A stretch of DNA of 40,268 nt from an uncultured bacterium (GCA_903916675.1 CAIWXQ010000003.1:1-40268), one strand, 5' to 3'; numbered from the stretch's first letter, positions 6,951 through 15,277 are shown. The notes: generated from the letters alone by a model not told the origin. Program-made: numbers and translations.

Positions 6951-8006
6951 ATGTTTCCGCAAACACAACCAGCGCTTCCCTCCTGCGCCTGGTTTCTGGT
7001 CGGGCCCACTGCCGTCGGTAAGACCGCCGTGGCGCAAGTTCTGGCCGAGCGCACGGGTGCGGACATCCTCTCGGCCGACGCCATGCTGGTCTATCGTGGC
7101 ATGGACATCGGCACAGCCAAGCCGCTGCCGGCCGAGCGCGGCGCGGTCCGCTACTTCGGCATGGACCTGGCAAGCCCGGATGAGCCGTTCAGCGCCGGCG
7201 CCTGGCTGGCGGCAGTGCGGAAGGAAATCAATTCGGCGGCGCCGCGCGCCTCCGAATTGATTGTGGCTGGCGGCACAGGTCTCTATGTCCGCGCGCTGGT
7301 CCAGGGGCTCGACGCGCGCGCCGCGGATCCGGCGCGGCGGGAATACTGGCAGGCGCGTCTGGAACGCGAAGGCCTGCCCGCGCTGCGCCGCGAATGGGAA
7401 TCCCGCGCGCCGCAGGCCGCCGTGCTGGCCGACCCCGACAATCCGCGCCGCGTGATCCGCGCGCTGGAGCACCTGGAGTCCGTCGGCGAGCTGCCGGAGA
7501 ACTGGCGCGCCACGCCGCGTCCGCGCGTCGTCGGCCTGCGCCTGCCGCGGCCCGCCCTGCATGCGCGCATTGCCGCGCGCGTCGAGCGCATGTTTGCCCA
7601 GGGCTTCGTCGAGGAGGTCGCTGCCCTGCGCGCCCGGTTCCCCTCCTGGGCTTCCGGCAAAGGCAGGGATGGCTCTCCGAGCCGTCCGCCGTGTGCCGGG
7701 CCGCGCCTGGTCAGTGAAGGTGCGGCTGTTTCCGGCGATGCGTATTCGTCGCCCGCCACGGCGCAACTGGCCATTGGCTACGCCGAGGTCTGCGCCCTGC
7801 TTGACAAGCGCCTCACGCGGGCGCAAGCTATGGCGCAAATCGCGACGCGCACGCGACAGCTGGCCAAGCGGCAGGAGACCTGGTTCCGCCACCAGGCAGA
7901 CGTGACCTGGGTCGAAATCGCTCCGGACGAACCGGTGGCGGCCATGGCCGCGCGCGTGCTGGCGGTTTGGAGCGAACATGGCGCGACCCCCATCCGACTC
8001 TCGTAA
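6951..8006 (+). CDS. miaA: tRNA dimethylallyltransferase MiaA (with in-frame repeat insertion)
   Basis: MiaA transfers a dimethylallyl group to N6 of A37 in tRNAs reading UNN codons. The 351-residue product has P-loop GPTAVGKTAVA, then ILSADAMLVYRGMDIGTAKP, the DxxxP-type FGMDLASPDEPFSAG and IVAGGTGLYVRALV. The C-terminal half has DNPRRVIRALEH and ATRTRQLAKRQETWFR. ATG at 6951 is preferred because GAGGAG lies at 6937-6942. Between FPSW (about residue 233) and ATAQLAIGYAEV (about residue 268) lie roughly 33 extra Gly/Ser/Pro-rich residues absent from typical MiaA. They are encoded by a palindromic repeat (7651-7755), and the frame is preserved. radC follows with a 29-nt overlap. Confidence 0.95.
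   Translation: MFPQTQPALPSCAWFLVGPTAVGKTAVAQVLAERTGADILSADAMLVYRGMDIGTAKPLPAERGAVRYFGMDLASPDEPFSAGAWLAAVRKEINSAAPRASELIVAGGTGLYVRALVQGLDARAADPARREYWQARLEREGLPALRREWESRAPQAAVLADPDNPRRVIRALEHLESVGELPENWRATPRPRVVGLRLPRPALHARIAARVERMFAQGFVEEVAALRARFPSWASGKGRDGSPSRPPCAGPRLVSEGAAVSGDAYSSPATAQLAIGYAEVCALLDKRLTRAQAMAQIATRTRQLAKRQETWFRHQADVTWVEIAPDEPVAAMAARVLAVWSEHGATPIRLS
7651..7755 (+). repeat. Family-F palindrome inside miaA
   Basis: The palindrome GGATGGCTC-TCC-GAGCCGTCC (7667-7687, one mismatch) is of the same type as the two palindromes at 40203-40245 (GGACGCCTC-TCC-GAGGCGTCC). Flanking bases extend the insertion to about 100 nt. It adds a low-complexity loop to MiaA without changing frame. Confidence 0.6.
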
Positions 8007-8757
8007 CAAGAAGGACGCCGCGTCGTATCCGTCCGCGCCGCTGCCCCTGCGAGAGATCACGCCCGGGCTGCGGCCGCGCGAGGCGCTCGCGCAGCGCGGC
8101 GCCGCGCTGCTGTCCGACGACACCCTGCTGGCCATCCTGCTGCGCAGCGGCCGCCCCGGCCGCAACGTGGTGGAACTCGCCCGCGACACGCTGCAGGCGT
8201 TCGACGGTCTCGAGCCGCTGGCGCGCGCCTCGTTCGAGGAGATCGCCTCGCGCCGCATCTCCGGGCTGGGGCGCGTCAAGGCCATGGAGATCGCGGCGGC
8301 GTTCGAGCTGGGCCGCCGCGCTGCCGCGCAGCAGACTGCCGGCGAGGCACCGTACGTGCGCGACCCGGAGAGCGTCTTCCGGCAGTTGCGCCCGCTGGCT
8401 GCCAGCCTGCGCCAGGAGGTCTTCTGGGCGCTGCTGCTCGACACCCGCAACCGCCTGATCGGCCGTCCGCTGGAGGTCACGCGCGGCCTGCTCGATACCA
8501 GCCCCGTGCATCCGCGCGAGGTCTTCAACCTGGCGGTCCGCCACTCTGCGGCAGCCGTGATCCTGGCGCACAATCACCCCTCCGGCGATCCGTCGCCGTC
8601 ACCCGAGGATCTGCGCGTCACGCGTCAGCTCGTGGAAGCCGCCCGCATCCTCGGCATCCGCGTGCTCGACCACGTCATCGTCGGCCGCGAAACCGACCAG
8701 CGCCCCGGCCACCTCAGCCTGCGCGAACAGGGGCTGGCGACGTTTGATGGGGTGTGA
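7978..8757 (+). CDS. radC: RadC-family JAB/MPN domain protein
   Basis: RadC-family proteins (also called UPF0758) are historically labelled DNA repair proteins, but their biochemical role is unsettled. The 259-residue product has an N-terminal helix-hairpin-helix region (RISGLGRVKAMEIAAAFELGRR). The C-terminal JAB/MPN+ metalloprotease-like domain has LLLDTRNRLIG, SPVHPREVFNLAVRHSAA and the metal motif HNHPSGDPSPSPED, with all zinc ligands (H, H, D) present. The start at 7978 lies inside the end of miaA (29-nt overlap), so expression is probably coupled. Length is slightly above the usual 225-230 residues because of an N-terminal extension. Confidence 0.94.
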   Translation: MARPPSDSRNKKDAASYPSAPLPLREITPGLRPREALAQRGAALLSDDTLLAILLRSGRPGRNVVELARDTLQAFDGLEPLARASFEEIASRRISGLGRVKAMEIAAAFELGRRAAAQQTAGEAPYVRDPESVFRQLRPLAASLRQEVFWALLLDTRNRLIGRPLEVTRGLLDTSPVHPREVFNLAVRHSAAAVILAHNHPSGDPSPSPEDLRVTRQLVEAARILGIRVLDHVIVGRETDQRPGHLSLREQGLATFDGV

Positions 8758-8859
8758 GGCGGCGAGAGAACCGCAGAATCCCGAAGGGAAGGCCGCCTGT
8801 CTCCGGTGGCAGAAATGAGTGCAAATGGACAGCGATCTGCCCAAAGGAGGGCACGAACA

Positions 8860-9732
8860 ATGAATCAGGAACATGCCCTTGCCGTGTTCGAGAACTTCAA
8901 GATTCGCCGGGTTTATGACGAGAAGGCAGAAACCTGGTATTTTTCGGTTGTGGACATTGTCGCGGCATTGATCCAGCAGCCGGATTTTCAGGCCGCGCGG
9001 AAATACTGGAATAAGCTGAAAGAACGGCTGAAGAAGGAGGGCAGTCAGTCGGTGACAAATTGTCACCAACTGAAACTAGAAGCAACCGATGGCAAGAAAT
9101 ATGCAACCGACGTTGCAAATCCGGAAACACTTTTTCGCATCATTCAGTCAGTACCCAGCCCTAAGGCAGAGCCGATCAAACTCTGGTTGGCCAAGGTTGG
9201 CTACGAGCGCATCCAGGACATGAGCGATCCGGCCCGATCGCTTGACCGCGCCCGCGAATACTGGAAGCGGTATGGCAGAAGCGAGAAGTGGATCCAGCAG
9301 CGCATGATGGGGCAGGAGACCCGGAACAAGCTCACCGATTATTGGAAGGATCACGAGGTCAAGGGCGAATCGGAATATGCCATCCTCACCGATATCATCC
9401 ATCAGGAATGGAGCGGTGTGTCGGTCCGGCAGCACAAGCAGATCAAGGGGCTCAAGTCCCAGAACCTGCGCGACCACATGAGCGAGGCGGAGTTGATTTT
9501 CACCGCGCTGGCCGAGCTTTCAACCCGCCAGATTGCCGAGAGCGTCGTGGCAAAGGGGCTGAACGAAAATGCCGAGGCTGGAAAGAAAGGCGGCGGCATC
9601 GCGAAGAAGGCCCGGTTGGAGTTGGAACAGAAGACCGGAAGGAACGTGGTCACCGACGAAAGTTTTCTGCCGCCGGGTGCGGCGGGGAAGAAGCTGCATG
9701 GCCGAATGATGAATAAGGACTCCCACGCATGA
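8860..9732 (+). CDS. BRO-N domain protein with DinD-like C-terminal region
   Basis: A 290-residue product. The N-terminus (residues about 5-100: VFENFKIRRVYDEKAETWYFSVVDI and LIQQPDFQAARKYWNKLKERL) matches the BRO/prophage antirepressor N-terminal fold, a DNA-binding domain common in phages and mobile elements. The C-terminal half (KGLKSQNLRDHMSEAELIFTALAE, then AEAGKKGGGIAKKARLELEQ) resembles DinD (DNA-damage-inducible protein D). ATG at 8860 has a strong AAAGGAGG at 8843-8850. The base composition looks less GC-rich than the flanking genes, a sign of transfer. Its stop overlaps the next gene's ATG (ATGA at 9729-9732). DNA binding is inferred, and the target is unknown. Confidence 0.85.
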   Translation: MNQEHALAVFENFKIRRVYDEKAETWYFSVVDIVAALIQQPDFQAARKYWNKLKERLKKEGSQSVTNCHQLKLEATDGKKYATDVANPETLFRIIQSVPSPKAEPIKLWLAKVGYERIQDMSDPARSLDRAREYWKRYGRSEKWIQQRMMGQETRNKLTDYWKDHEVKGESEYAILTDIIHQEWSGVSVRQHKQIKGLKSQNLRDHMSEAELIFTALAELSTRQIAESVVAKGLNENAEAGKKGGGIAKKARLELEQKTGRNVVTDESFLPPGAAGKKLHGRMMNKDSHA

Positions 9733-11003
9733 ATGATCCCGTTGCTGCTGACACTGGCGCTGACCTCGATCCCGACGTTGCTGCAGAGACCGCCCCGCGC
9801 ACCGCGCTGACGGGGGAACTGGTTGAGGAGATCCGCCGGCGGGTGTTCGATGAGGCGGGGTTCATGCGCCTGACGCAGGTGGCGCGCTATGGTGGCCAGA
9901 TGCACCGCGCGAGCCTGCGCCCCGTGCAACTGAAGGGCGAGCGCCGGTTCCAGGCGGAAACGACTGAGGGCGGCCGCATGGCGGTGCGCAACCTCGCTGC
10001 CGTGGACGCGCTTCCGGCGCTGGGCCGCCTGCTGGAGCAGAGGGGCGCGCGCGAACTGCACCTCGTCACCGCCTCCGGCGACCTGCACATCCGCATCACG
10101 CGCAAGGGCAAGACGCTGCTCTCGCGCAGCAAGCCGCTGGCGCGCGAAGTGGACGAGGCGCCCGCCCACGACCACGTGAAACGACAGCCACTGCAGGCGT
10201 TCGACGCCGACGCGCTCCTGCGCGTCACGGGCATCGCGGACACCGACGGCCGCATCAAGGCCACCATGCGCGGCAAGTACGACCAGGTCAACGAGTTCCT
10301 GCGACTGTTCGATCCGCTCGTCGAGGGCCGGCCGGCCGGTGCGCCACTGCTGCTGGCTGACTGTGGCTGCGGCAAGTCGTACCTCACCTTCGCCGCCTAC
10401 TGCTACCTGACGCGCCATCACGGGCTTGATGTGCAGGTGCGCGGCATCGAGCGCAATGCCGAACTCGTGGCTGCCGCGCGGCACATGGCCGAGGCTCTCG
10501 GTGTGGCCCAGGACGTGCAGTTCCTGGCCGAGGATCTCGCCACCTGCCGTCTGGCGGAGAACCCCGAGATCGTCATGAGCCTGCATGCCTGCGACACGGC
10601 CACGGACGAGGCGCTGGCGCGCGCCGTGGAGTGGGGGAGCCGCGCAATCCTCTGCGCGCCCTGCTGCCAGCACGAGCTGCAGCAGGAAATGCCCGGCGGC
10701 GGCCCCCTGCGCGCCGTGCTGCGCCACGGCATCCTGCGCGAGCGGCTGGCGGACATTCTGGCCGACACGTTCCGCGCCCAGATCCTGCGGATCCTCGGCT
10801 ACCGGGTGAGCATAATAGAATTCGTATCAGTTGAAGCCACGGCCCGCAATGTGCTGCTGCGCGCGGAGGCCGGCGTCAAAGCCGGCCAGCCGCAGGCCGT
10901 CTCCGAATACCTGGAGCTGCGCGACTTCTGGCAGGCCAAACCCTGGCTCGAAACGCGCCTCGCGGGACAGCTGGAGAAGCACCTGACGCGGATGGAGGGG
11001 TGA
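9729..11003 (+). CDS. Class I SAM-dependent methyltransferase (Methyltransf_32-like)
   Basis: A 424-residue product. The SAM-binding motif I is LLLADCGCGKSYLTFAAY (about residues 204-221), with motif II at VRGIERNAELVAAA. An SLHACDTATDEAL segment replaces the usual acidic post-motif, followed by a Cys-Cys pair in ILCAPCCQHEL. DCGCGKSYL and the following LHACD/APCCQ motifs are typical of the PF13679-like methyltransferase group, which includes METTL25-type proteins. The N-terminal 200 residues have an RNA-modification-like look (RITRKGKTLLSRSKPL) but no domain I can name. The ATGA overlap with the BRO-N gene indicates translational coupling. The substrate is unknown. Confidence 0.82.
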   Translation: MNDPVAADTGADLDPDVAAETAPRTALTGELVEEIRRRVFDEAGFMRLTQVARYGGQMHRASLRPVQLKGERRFQAETTEGGRMAVRNLAAVDALPALGRLLEQRGARELHLVTASGDLHIRITRKGKTLLSRSKPLAREVDEAPAHDHVKRQPLQAFDADALLRVTGIADTDGRIKATMRGKYDQVNEFLRLFDPLVEGRPAGAPLLLADCGCGKSYLTFAAYCYLTRHHGLDVQVRGIERNAELVAAARHMAEALGVAQDVQFLAEDLATCRLAENPEIVMSLHACDTATDEALARAVEWGSRAILCAPCCQHELQQEMPGGGPLRAVLRHGILRERLADILADTFRAQILRILGYRVSIIEFVSVEATARNVLLRAEAGVKAGQPQAVSEYLELRDFWQAKPWLETRLAGQLEKHLTRMEG

Positions 11004-11011
11004 GAATGCCT

Positions 11012-11034
11012 GGGAGCGCGGGCGTCCCGCCCGC
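11012..11034. repeat. Family-B palindrome (GGGCGTCCCGCCC type)
   Basis: GGGAGCGCGGGCGTCCCGCCC, a partly self-complementary unit. The same text recurs at 11978-12083 (coding), 22318-22342 and 34911-34988. A partial family-C unit (GGCTGTTAGCGGTTTA) follows at 11040. Confidence 0.8.
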
Positions 11035-11087
11035 TTGCTAGGCTGTTAGCGGTTTATTGAACTTTCGTAATAAAGTGACAATCGCAG

Positions 11088-11162
11088 TGGGGTCGGCGTC
11101 GCTATCGGTATCGGGGTCGGATAGACAATCGATACCGATTCCGATAGCGACCCCGACGCCGA
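11088..11162. repeat. Family-A inverted repeat, copy A4
   Basis: Left arm about 11088-11119 and right arm 11130-11162, with a loop of about 10 nt (GATAGACAAT). It lies 75 nt upstream of the murU-amgK fusion. Confidence 0.85.
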
Positions 11163-11236
11163 AATTTCTTCCGTCTTCTGCCGCATGCAAAACCCCTTGC
11201 CTCGTTTCTGCCGCGCCCGCATACTTTTCCCCTTCG

Positions 11237-13186
11237 ATGCGCGACCTTCCGCAGAAAGCCGTGATCCTCGCCGCCGGATTGGGAGCGCGGTTGCGTCCGT
11301 TGACGTGGCTGCGTCCCAAGCCGCTCATGCCGCTCTGGGGCGAGCCGCTGATCCTCCGCATGGTGGCCATGCTGGAACGCTGGGGCGTGCGGGAGATCCT
11401 CGTCAACCTCCACTGGCAGCCGGCGCAGCTCCGCGCCTGCCTGGAGGCGCGGTCCGGCTCGGCGCGCATCACCTGCTTTCACGAAACCGAAATCCTCGGC
11501 ACGGGCGGTGCGCTGCGGGCCATGCGCCCCGCCCTGCAGGATGCGCCGTTCTGGGTTGTCAACGCCGACCTCGCGGCGAGTGTCGCACCCGAGCCGTTGG
11601 CCGCGGCATTCGCGCGGCGTGAGCGCCGCGTGGCCGCAGCCTGGCTCGAGCCGCGCAAGGGTCCGCGCACGGTCGAGACCGCGCGCGACGGCCGGATTCG
11701 CTCCTACCGCTCGGCGCAGCCGGGCGCAGCCGGCACCGCCACCTTCTGCGGCGTGCAGCTGGTCTCGCCGAAAATCTTCGACTTCCTGCCGCCCCAGCCA
11801 TTCTGCACTCTGGTGGAGCTCTACGAGGCCGCAGCCGCGCACGGCTGGGACGTGGCAGGTGTGCGTGTGCCGGGAAGCTACTGGGACGACGCCGGCACGA
11901 TTGAAGCCTATCTGCGCATCCACGAGGAGGTGCGCCGCCGCGCGCGACGCGGGCAGCCGGGCGGGGAGTTGTTTTCTGGGAGCGCGGGCGTCCCGCCCGC
12001 AAAGCAAACGAGTGGCGAATGTCCGGCAGGCGGGACGCCTGCACCACAATGCACCCTTGCGGGCGGGACGCCCGCGCGCCCAGGTGTCCGCCACTCCGTG
12101 ATCTGGCCCGGCGCGCGTATGGAGCCGCGCGCTTCGCTGCAACGTGTCGTGGTGGCGGGCGATTGCGCGGTCGGCGGCGCGTGGCGCGACACGGCGCTGA
12201 TTCCGGCCACAGCCGCGCCGGATACGGCGCTGACGCAGGCCGTGGAGCAGCTGGGGTGGCCGGTGGAGGATACAGCGCTGTCGTTCCTCGGCGAGCGCGG
12301 CTCCAGCCGCAGCTTCTGGCGCGCGGGGTTCGGTAAGCGCCGTGCCGTGCTGGTGCGCTACAGCCGGGAGCGGCCCGAGAACGCCCGCTACGCCGGGCAT
12401 GCGCGCCTGCTGGCCGAGGCTGGCGTGCCGGTGCCGCGGGTGCTGGCGGATCTTCCGGAGGCGTGCGTGCTGGCGCTGGAGGATTTCGGTGATACGGATT
12501 TGCGCAAGCTCCTCTCCCGACGCCACGCAGATGTCGACGCGCTCTACGAGCCGGTCCTGGCGGCCGCTGCACAATTGCACACAAAGGCCACGAAGCTGGC
12601 AGCGCAGCGCGGCACGGTCCTGGAGCCGTCGTTCGACGCCGCGCTCTACCAGTGGGAGCATGCGCTCTGTTGCGAGCAGCTCCTGGCGAAGCGGTACGGC
12701 ATGACAGCGCTTCCCGCCGGCGTGGCCGGCGAGCTGGCGCGCGTGGCGCAGCGTCTGCTCGCGGCGCCGGTTGTGGTGGTGCATCGGGATTTCCAGTCGA
12801 GCAACGTCCTCTTCCGGCGCGGGCGCATGGCGCTGATCGATTTTCAGGGGATGCGCCTGGGCGCCGCAGCCTACGATCTGGCCTCGCTGCTGTGCGATCC
12901 GTACGTGCAGCTGCCGGCGGACACGCGGCTGCGGCTGCTGGCGCGCTACGCCGCGCTCTGTCCGGCGCAGGGCGCGGAGACAACGGCGCTCTTCCCCTGG
13001 GCCGCGGTGCAGCGCCTGACGCAGGCTTTGGGGGCATTCGGCCGCCTGTCGGCGCTCGGGCATCGGGAATTTGCGGCGCATATCGCGCCGGCCGCAGCCA
13101 CGCTGGCGGAAATGGCGGCAACGTGCGGTCTGGCAGCGCTGGCCACGCTGGCGCGCGAAATCGTGACACGCGAGGGGCATCCATGA
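11237..13186 (+). CDS. MurU-AmgK-like fusion: nucleotidyltransferase plus amino-sugar kinase
   Basis: A 649-residue protein. Residues 1-240 are a sugar-1-phosphate nucleotidyltransferase: ILAAGLGARLRPLTWLRPKP signature, then a GTGGALRAM motif, VVNADL and SYWDDAGTIEAY. Residues ~285-335 resemble a short left-handed beta-helix tail. Residues ~340-649 are an aminoglycoside-phosphotransferase-fold kinase with VVVHRDFQSSNVLF (HxDxxxxN) and LIDFQGMR (metal Asp), followed by YDLASLLCDPYV. These match AmgK and MurU, which in pseudomonads are separate enzymes converting MurNAc/GlcNAc to the 1-phosphate and then the UDP-sugar for peptidoglycan recycling. Fusing them would channel that intermediate. Residues ~248-283 are encoded by a family-B repeat in frame. 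The stop overlaps the hslO ATG. Start ATG is 11237, since upstream frame is repeat. Confidence 0.87.
   Translation: MRDLPQKAVILAAGLGARLRPLTWLRPKPLMPLWGEPLILRMVAMLERWGVREILVNLHWQPAQLRACLEARSGSARITCFHETEILGTGGALRAMRPALQDAPFWVVNADLAASVAPEPLAAAFARRERRVAAAWLEPRKGPRTVETARDGRIRSYRSAQPGAAGTATFCGVQLVSPKIFDFLPPQPFCTLVELYEAAAAHGWDVAGVRVPGSYWDDAGTIEAYLRIHEEVRRRARRGQPGGELFSGSAGVPPAKQTSGECPAGGTPAPQCTLAGGTPARPGVRHSVIWPGARMEPRASLQRVVVAGDCAVGGAWRDTALIPATAAPDTALTQAVEQLGWPVEDTALSFLGERGSSRSFWRAGFGKRRAVLVRYSRERPENARYAGHARLLAEAGVPVPRVLADLPEACVLALEDFGDTDLRKLLSRRHADVDALYEPVLAAAAQLHTKATKLAAQRGTVLEPSFDAALYQWEHALCCEQLLAKRYGMTALPAGVAGELARVAQRLLAAPVVVVHRDFQSSNVLFRRGRMALIDFQGMRLGAAAYDLASLLCDPYVQLPADTRLRLLARYAALCPAQGAETTALFPWAAVQRLTQALGAFGRLSALGHREFAAHIAPAAATLAEMAATCGLAALATLAREIVTREGHP
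11978..12083 (+). repeat. Family-B palindromes inserted in the MurU-AmgK linker
   Basis: Three palindromic blocks: GGAGCGCGGGCGTCCCGCCC (11979), GGCAGGCGGGACGCCTGC (12024) and GCGGGCGGGACGCCCGCGCG (12060). They are read in frame as GSAGVPPAK, AGGTPAPQ and AGGTPARPG. The insertion sits between the two enzymatic domains, where extra residues would be tolerated. Confidence 0.85.
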
Positions 13187-14073
13187 TCATGGCGAAACCG
13201 ACCGACCGTCTGGCGCTGGCATATTCGCCGCGCGCGCGGATCCAGTTTGTGATGGCCGACGTTGCCGACGCGGCGCGCGCCCTGGAGCAAAGCCACCTGT
13301 GCGGGCCGACTGCGAGCCTGGCGCTGTCCGAGACGCTGGCTGGCGTGGCGCTGCTCGGCGCGGAGCTGACGCGGCCGCAGGAGACCGTCACGCTGCGCCT
13401 GCGCGTGAGCGGTCCGGTCCAGGGCGTGCTGGTGGAGATGGCGCAGGACGGCAGCCTGCGCGGCTACGCCAACCAGAAGGTGCTGAACGACCTCGACGCC
13501 CGCGAGGAGATGGACAGCTCCGAGGCATTTGGCGATCACGCCGCGGTGCAGATTATCCGCTCCGTGCCGGGGCACATTCTCTCGCACGCCAGCCTGGAGA
13601 CGCGGCCGGCCTCGGTGCGGCGGGCGCTGGAGCAGTACTACGCGCAATCGCTCCAGCGCCGGGTAGCGGCGCAGATCGTGGCGATCGCCTACGGCGGCGC
13701 GCTCGACATGGCGCGCGGGCTGCTGGCGCTCGGGATGCCGGACACCCGGAGCGACGAATTCGACCGCCTGGCCGCGCTGTTCGAGGACGACACCGTGACG
13801 CAGGAGCTGGAATCGTGCGGCTCGCTGGAGGAACTCGGCGAGACGCTGGGGTTCACGGACCTGCAGTCCGAGCCGGTGCGGCCGCTGCGGTTTTCCTGCC
13901 GCTGCTCACGCGAGCGCGTCTGCGACATGCTGCTGGCGCTCTCCGCCGCCGAACTCGCCGAGATGGCCCGCCAGGAGAAACCGACCTCCGTCTACTGCCA
14001 CATGTGCGGCAAGGGGTACGACGTGACCGCGGAGGAATTGACGGTTCTGGCGGAGAAGAGGAAGAAAAAGTAG
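13183..14073 (+). CDS. hslO: Redox-regulated chaperone Hsp33
   Basis: Cytoplasmic holdase activated by oxidation, which protects proteins during oxidative or bleach stress. The 296-residue length is typical. The N-terminal fold contains LCGPTASLALSETLAGVALLG and a GPVQGVLVEM strand. The C-terminal zinc redox switch is intact: C239-x-C241 (CRC) and C272-x2-C275 (CHMC). The start could be ATG 13183, overlapping the upstream stop as ATGA, or the in-frame ATG 13189; GAGGGG at 13172-13177 fits either. It is translationally coupled to the MurU-AmgK fusion. Confidence 0.95.
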   Translation: MIMAKPTDRLALAYSPRARIQFVMADVADAARALEQSHLCGPTASLALSETLAGVALLGAELTRPQETVTLRLRVSGPVQGVLVEMAQDGSLRGYANQKVLNDLDAREEMDSSEAFGDHAAVQIIRSVPGHILSHASLETRPASVRRALEQYYAQSLQRRVAAQIVAIAYGGALDMARGLLALGMPDTRSDEFDRLAALFEDDTVTQELESCGSLEELGETLGFTDLQSEPVRPLRFSCRCSRERVCDMLLALSAAELAEMARQEKPTSVYCHMCGKGYDVTAEELTVLAEKRKKK

Positions 14074-14095
14074 GCCGGGCGCTACGAGCCCGGCC
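14073..14095 (+). terminator. Perfect 8-bp hairpin after hslO
   Basis: GGCCGGGC, a 7-nt loop and GCCCGGCC begin at the last base of the hslO stop. No T-run follows, so termination is uncertain. It may instead be another palindromic repeat. Confidence 0.3.
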
Positions 14096-14110
14096 ATCCC
14101 GTTCGGCGGC

Positions 14111-14167
14111 GACGGCGCGCCGCCCTCCATTTCGCAACCGCTTGGAGGGCGCACCGCTGTGTGCGCC
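14111..14167. repeat. Family-D inverted repeat copy (GGAGGGCGC type)
   Basis: GGCGCGCCGCCCTCCA on the left, a 14-nt gap, then TGGAGGGCGCACCGC on the right. This is the family also seen at 17489-17570, in pdxB, at 21191-21219 and at 38589-38615. Confidence 0.6.
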
Positions 14168-14175
14168 GTTGTTCT

Positions 14176-14271
14176 CGGAATCGGTATCGGGGTCGGCGGC
14201 AATTGGAATAAGGCAGGACCTAATGCAGAATTCTGCGTTCGACCCCGATAGCGATACCGACCCCGACCCCG
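14176..14271. repeat. Family-A inverted repeat, copy A5
   Basis: Left arm 14176-14199 and right arm 14240-14271 flank a 40-nt loop. The loop contains a small GCAGAATTCTGC palindrome. Together with the hairpin and the family-D copy this accounts for most of the gene-free interval 14074-14392. Confidence 0.8.
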
Positions 14272-14392
14272 GTGGAGAATCAACCGATATCGCCTTTACT
14301 CCCCCGCCGCGGACGGTAGAATCAGAACGCAATCCGGGATGGAGCGTGACGGATAACTGGAAGTCGGGCAGCAACCGAAGAAGGAGAAGCAG

Positions 14393-15277
14393 ATGAAAAT
14401 GGCAGTGCTGGTTGGAGTTGGGGCCGTGCTGGCGATGGTGGCGTGGGGCAGTGAGCCGACAACAGACGTGCGGGTGCAGGTGGGGGACGTGAAGGACTCT
14501 CGCACGACCGGGAAGTACTTCGCCAACCTGGAGATTGAACTGAAGCTCATGGGTGACGATCTTGACGGCGCAAAGGGACTTCGTTGCACGGTGACAAAGG
14601 CGGTTGACGACACAGGCAGGAACCTGCTCAGGGAAGAACAGGAAAAAAGCAGTTTCTCCGATATCAGCGACAACAACTCGAATCAGACCCAGGTTACGGT
14701 CAAGCTGAGAAATCCCTCCCGGAAAGCGGCGACCGTGAAGGAACTCGCAGGTGAAATTGATGTTTTCAGACCTGGCAAAGATCCGGCGTCCATGGTGATG
14801 GTCACAAATCTTGCCGGAAGGCCAAAGATTGTGGTTTCGCATCCGAGTCTGACAGCGGCTCAAATCCAGATGACTGTTCTGTCCAAGGCGCAATCCGACG
14901 CGGACTTGCAGGCCGAGGCGAAAGCGGCTGAAGCCAAGGCCAAGGCAGGCGCAGAGAATGCGGGCGAGGATATGGGGAAAGCCCTGGCTGATGGCTTGGG
15001 GAAGGCATTTGCCGGCATGTTTGGCGGCGGAATGATGGGCGGGAAGAACAGCGTCATCATGCGGATCGAAGACCCGCAATCGAAACTGGTCAAAGTCGAG
15101 TTTCTCGATGCATCCGGCAAAGCCATTCGGGGGAATGGAATGTCGTGGCGAAGCAATGTTCGGTGCTACGATTTCTCAGAACCCCTTCCGCAAGGGGCGC
15201 AACTTCGTATCAATGTGGCAACGCCGAATTCGATGGTTACCGTGCCGCTGATGCTGAAGGACCTGGCTTTGCCATAG
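14393..15277 (+). CDS. Exported protein of unknown function
   Basis: A 294-residue product with a probable Sec signal peptide (MKMAVLVGVGAVLAMVAWGS, likely cleavage after Gly-Ser or nearby). It is followed by a beta-rich domain with many Val/Lys/Asp alternations (about residues 25-165). Next comes an Ala/Lys-rich helix (AEAKAAEAKAKAGAENAGED), then a glycine-rich amphipathic stretch (GKAFAGMFGGGMMGG) around residue 205, and a final beta domain (KVEFLDASGKAI...). AAGGAG at 14381-14386 precedes the ATG by 6 nt. I do not recognise the family. The two beta domains linked by a helix could be related to each other. It is monocistronic between repeats and the nitroreductase. Confidence 0.8.
   Translation: MKMAVLVGVGAVLAMVAWGSEPTTDVRVQVGDVKDSRTTGKYFANLEIELKLMGDDLDGAKGLRCTVTKAVDDTGRNLLREEQEKSSFSDISDNNSNQTQVTVKLRNPSRKAATVKELAGEIDVFRPGKDPASMVMVTNLAGRPKIVVSHPSLTAAQIQMTVLSKAQSDADLQAEAKAAEAKAKAGAENAGEDMGKALADGLGKAFAGMFGGGMMGGKNSVIMRIEDPQSKLVKVEFLDASGKAIRGNGMSWRSNVRCYDFSEPLPQGAQLRINVATPNSMVTVPLMLKDLALP

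Noticed and set aside
13853-15079. 408-codon minus-strand ORF across hslO end and the secreted-protein gene
   Set aside because: It reads through repeats and antisense of two supported genes; no domain is visible.
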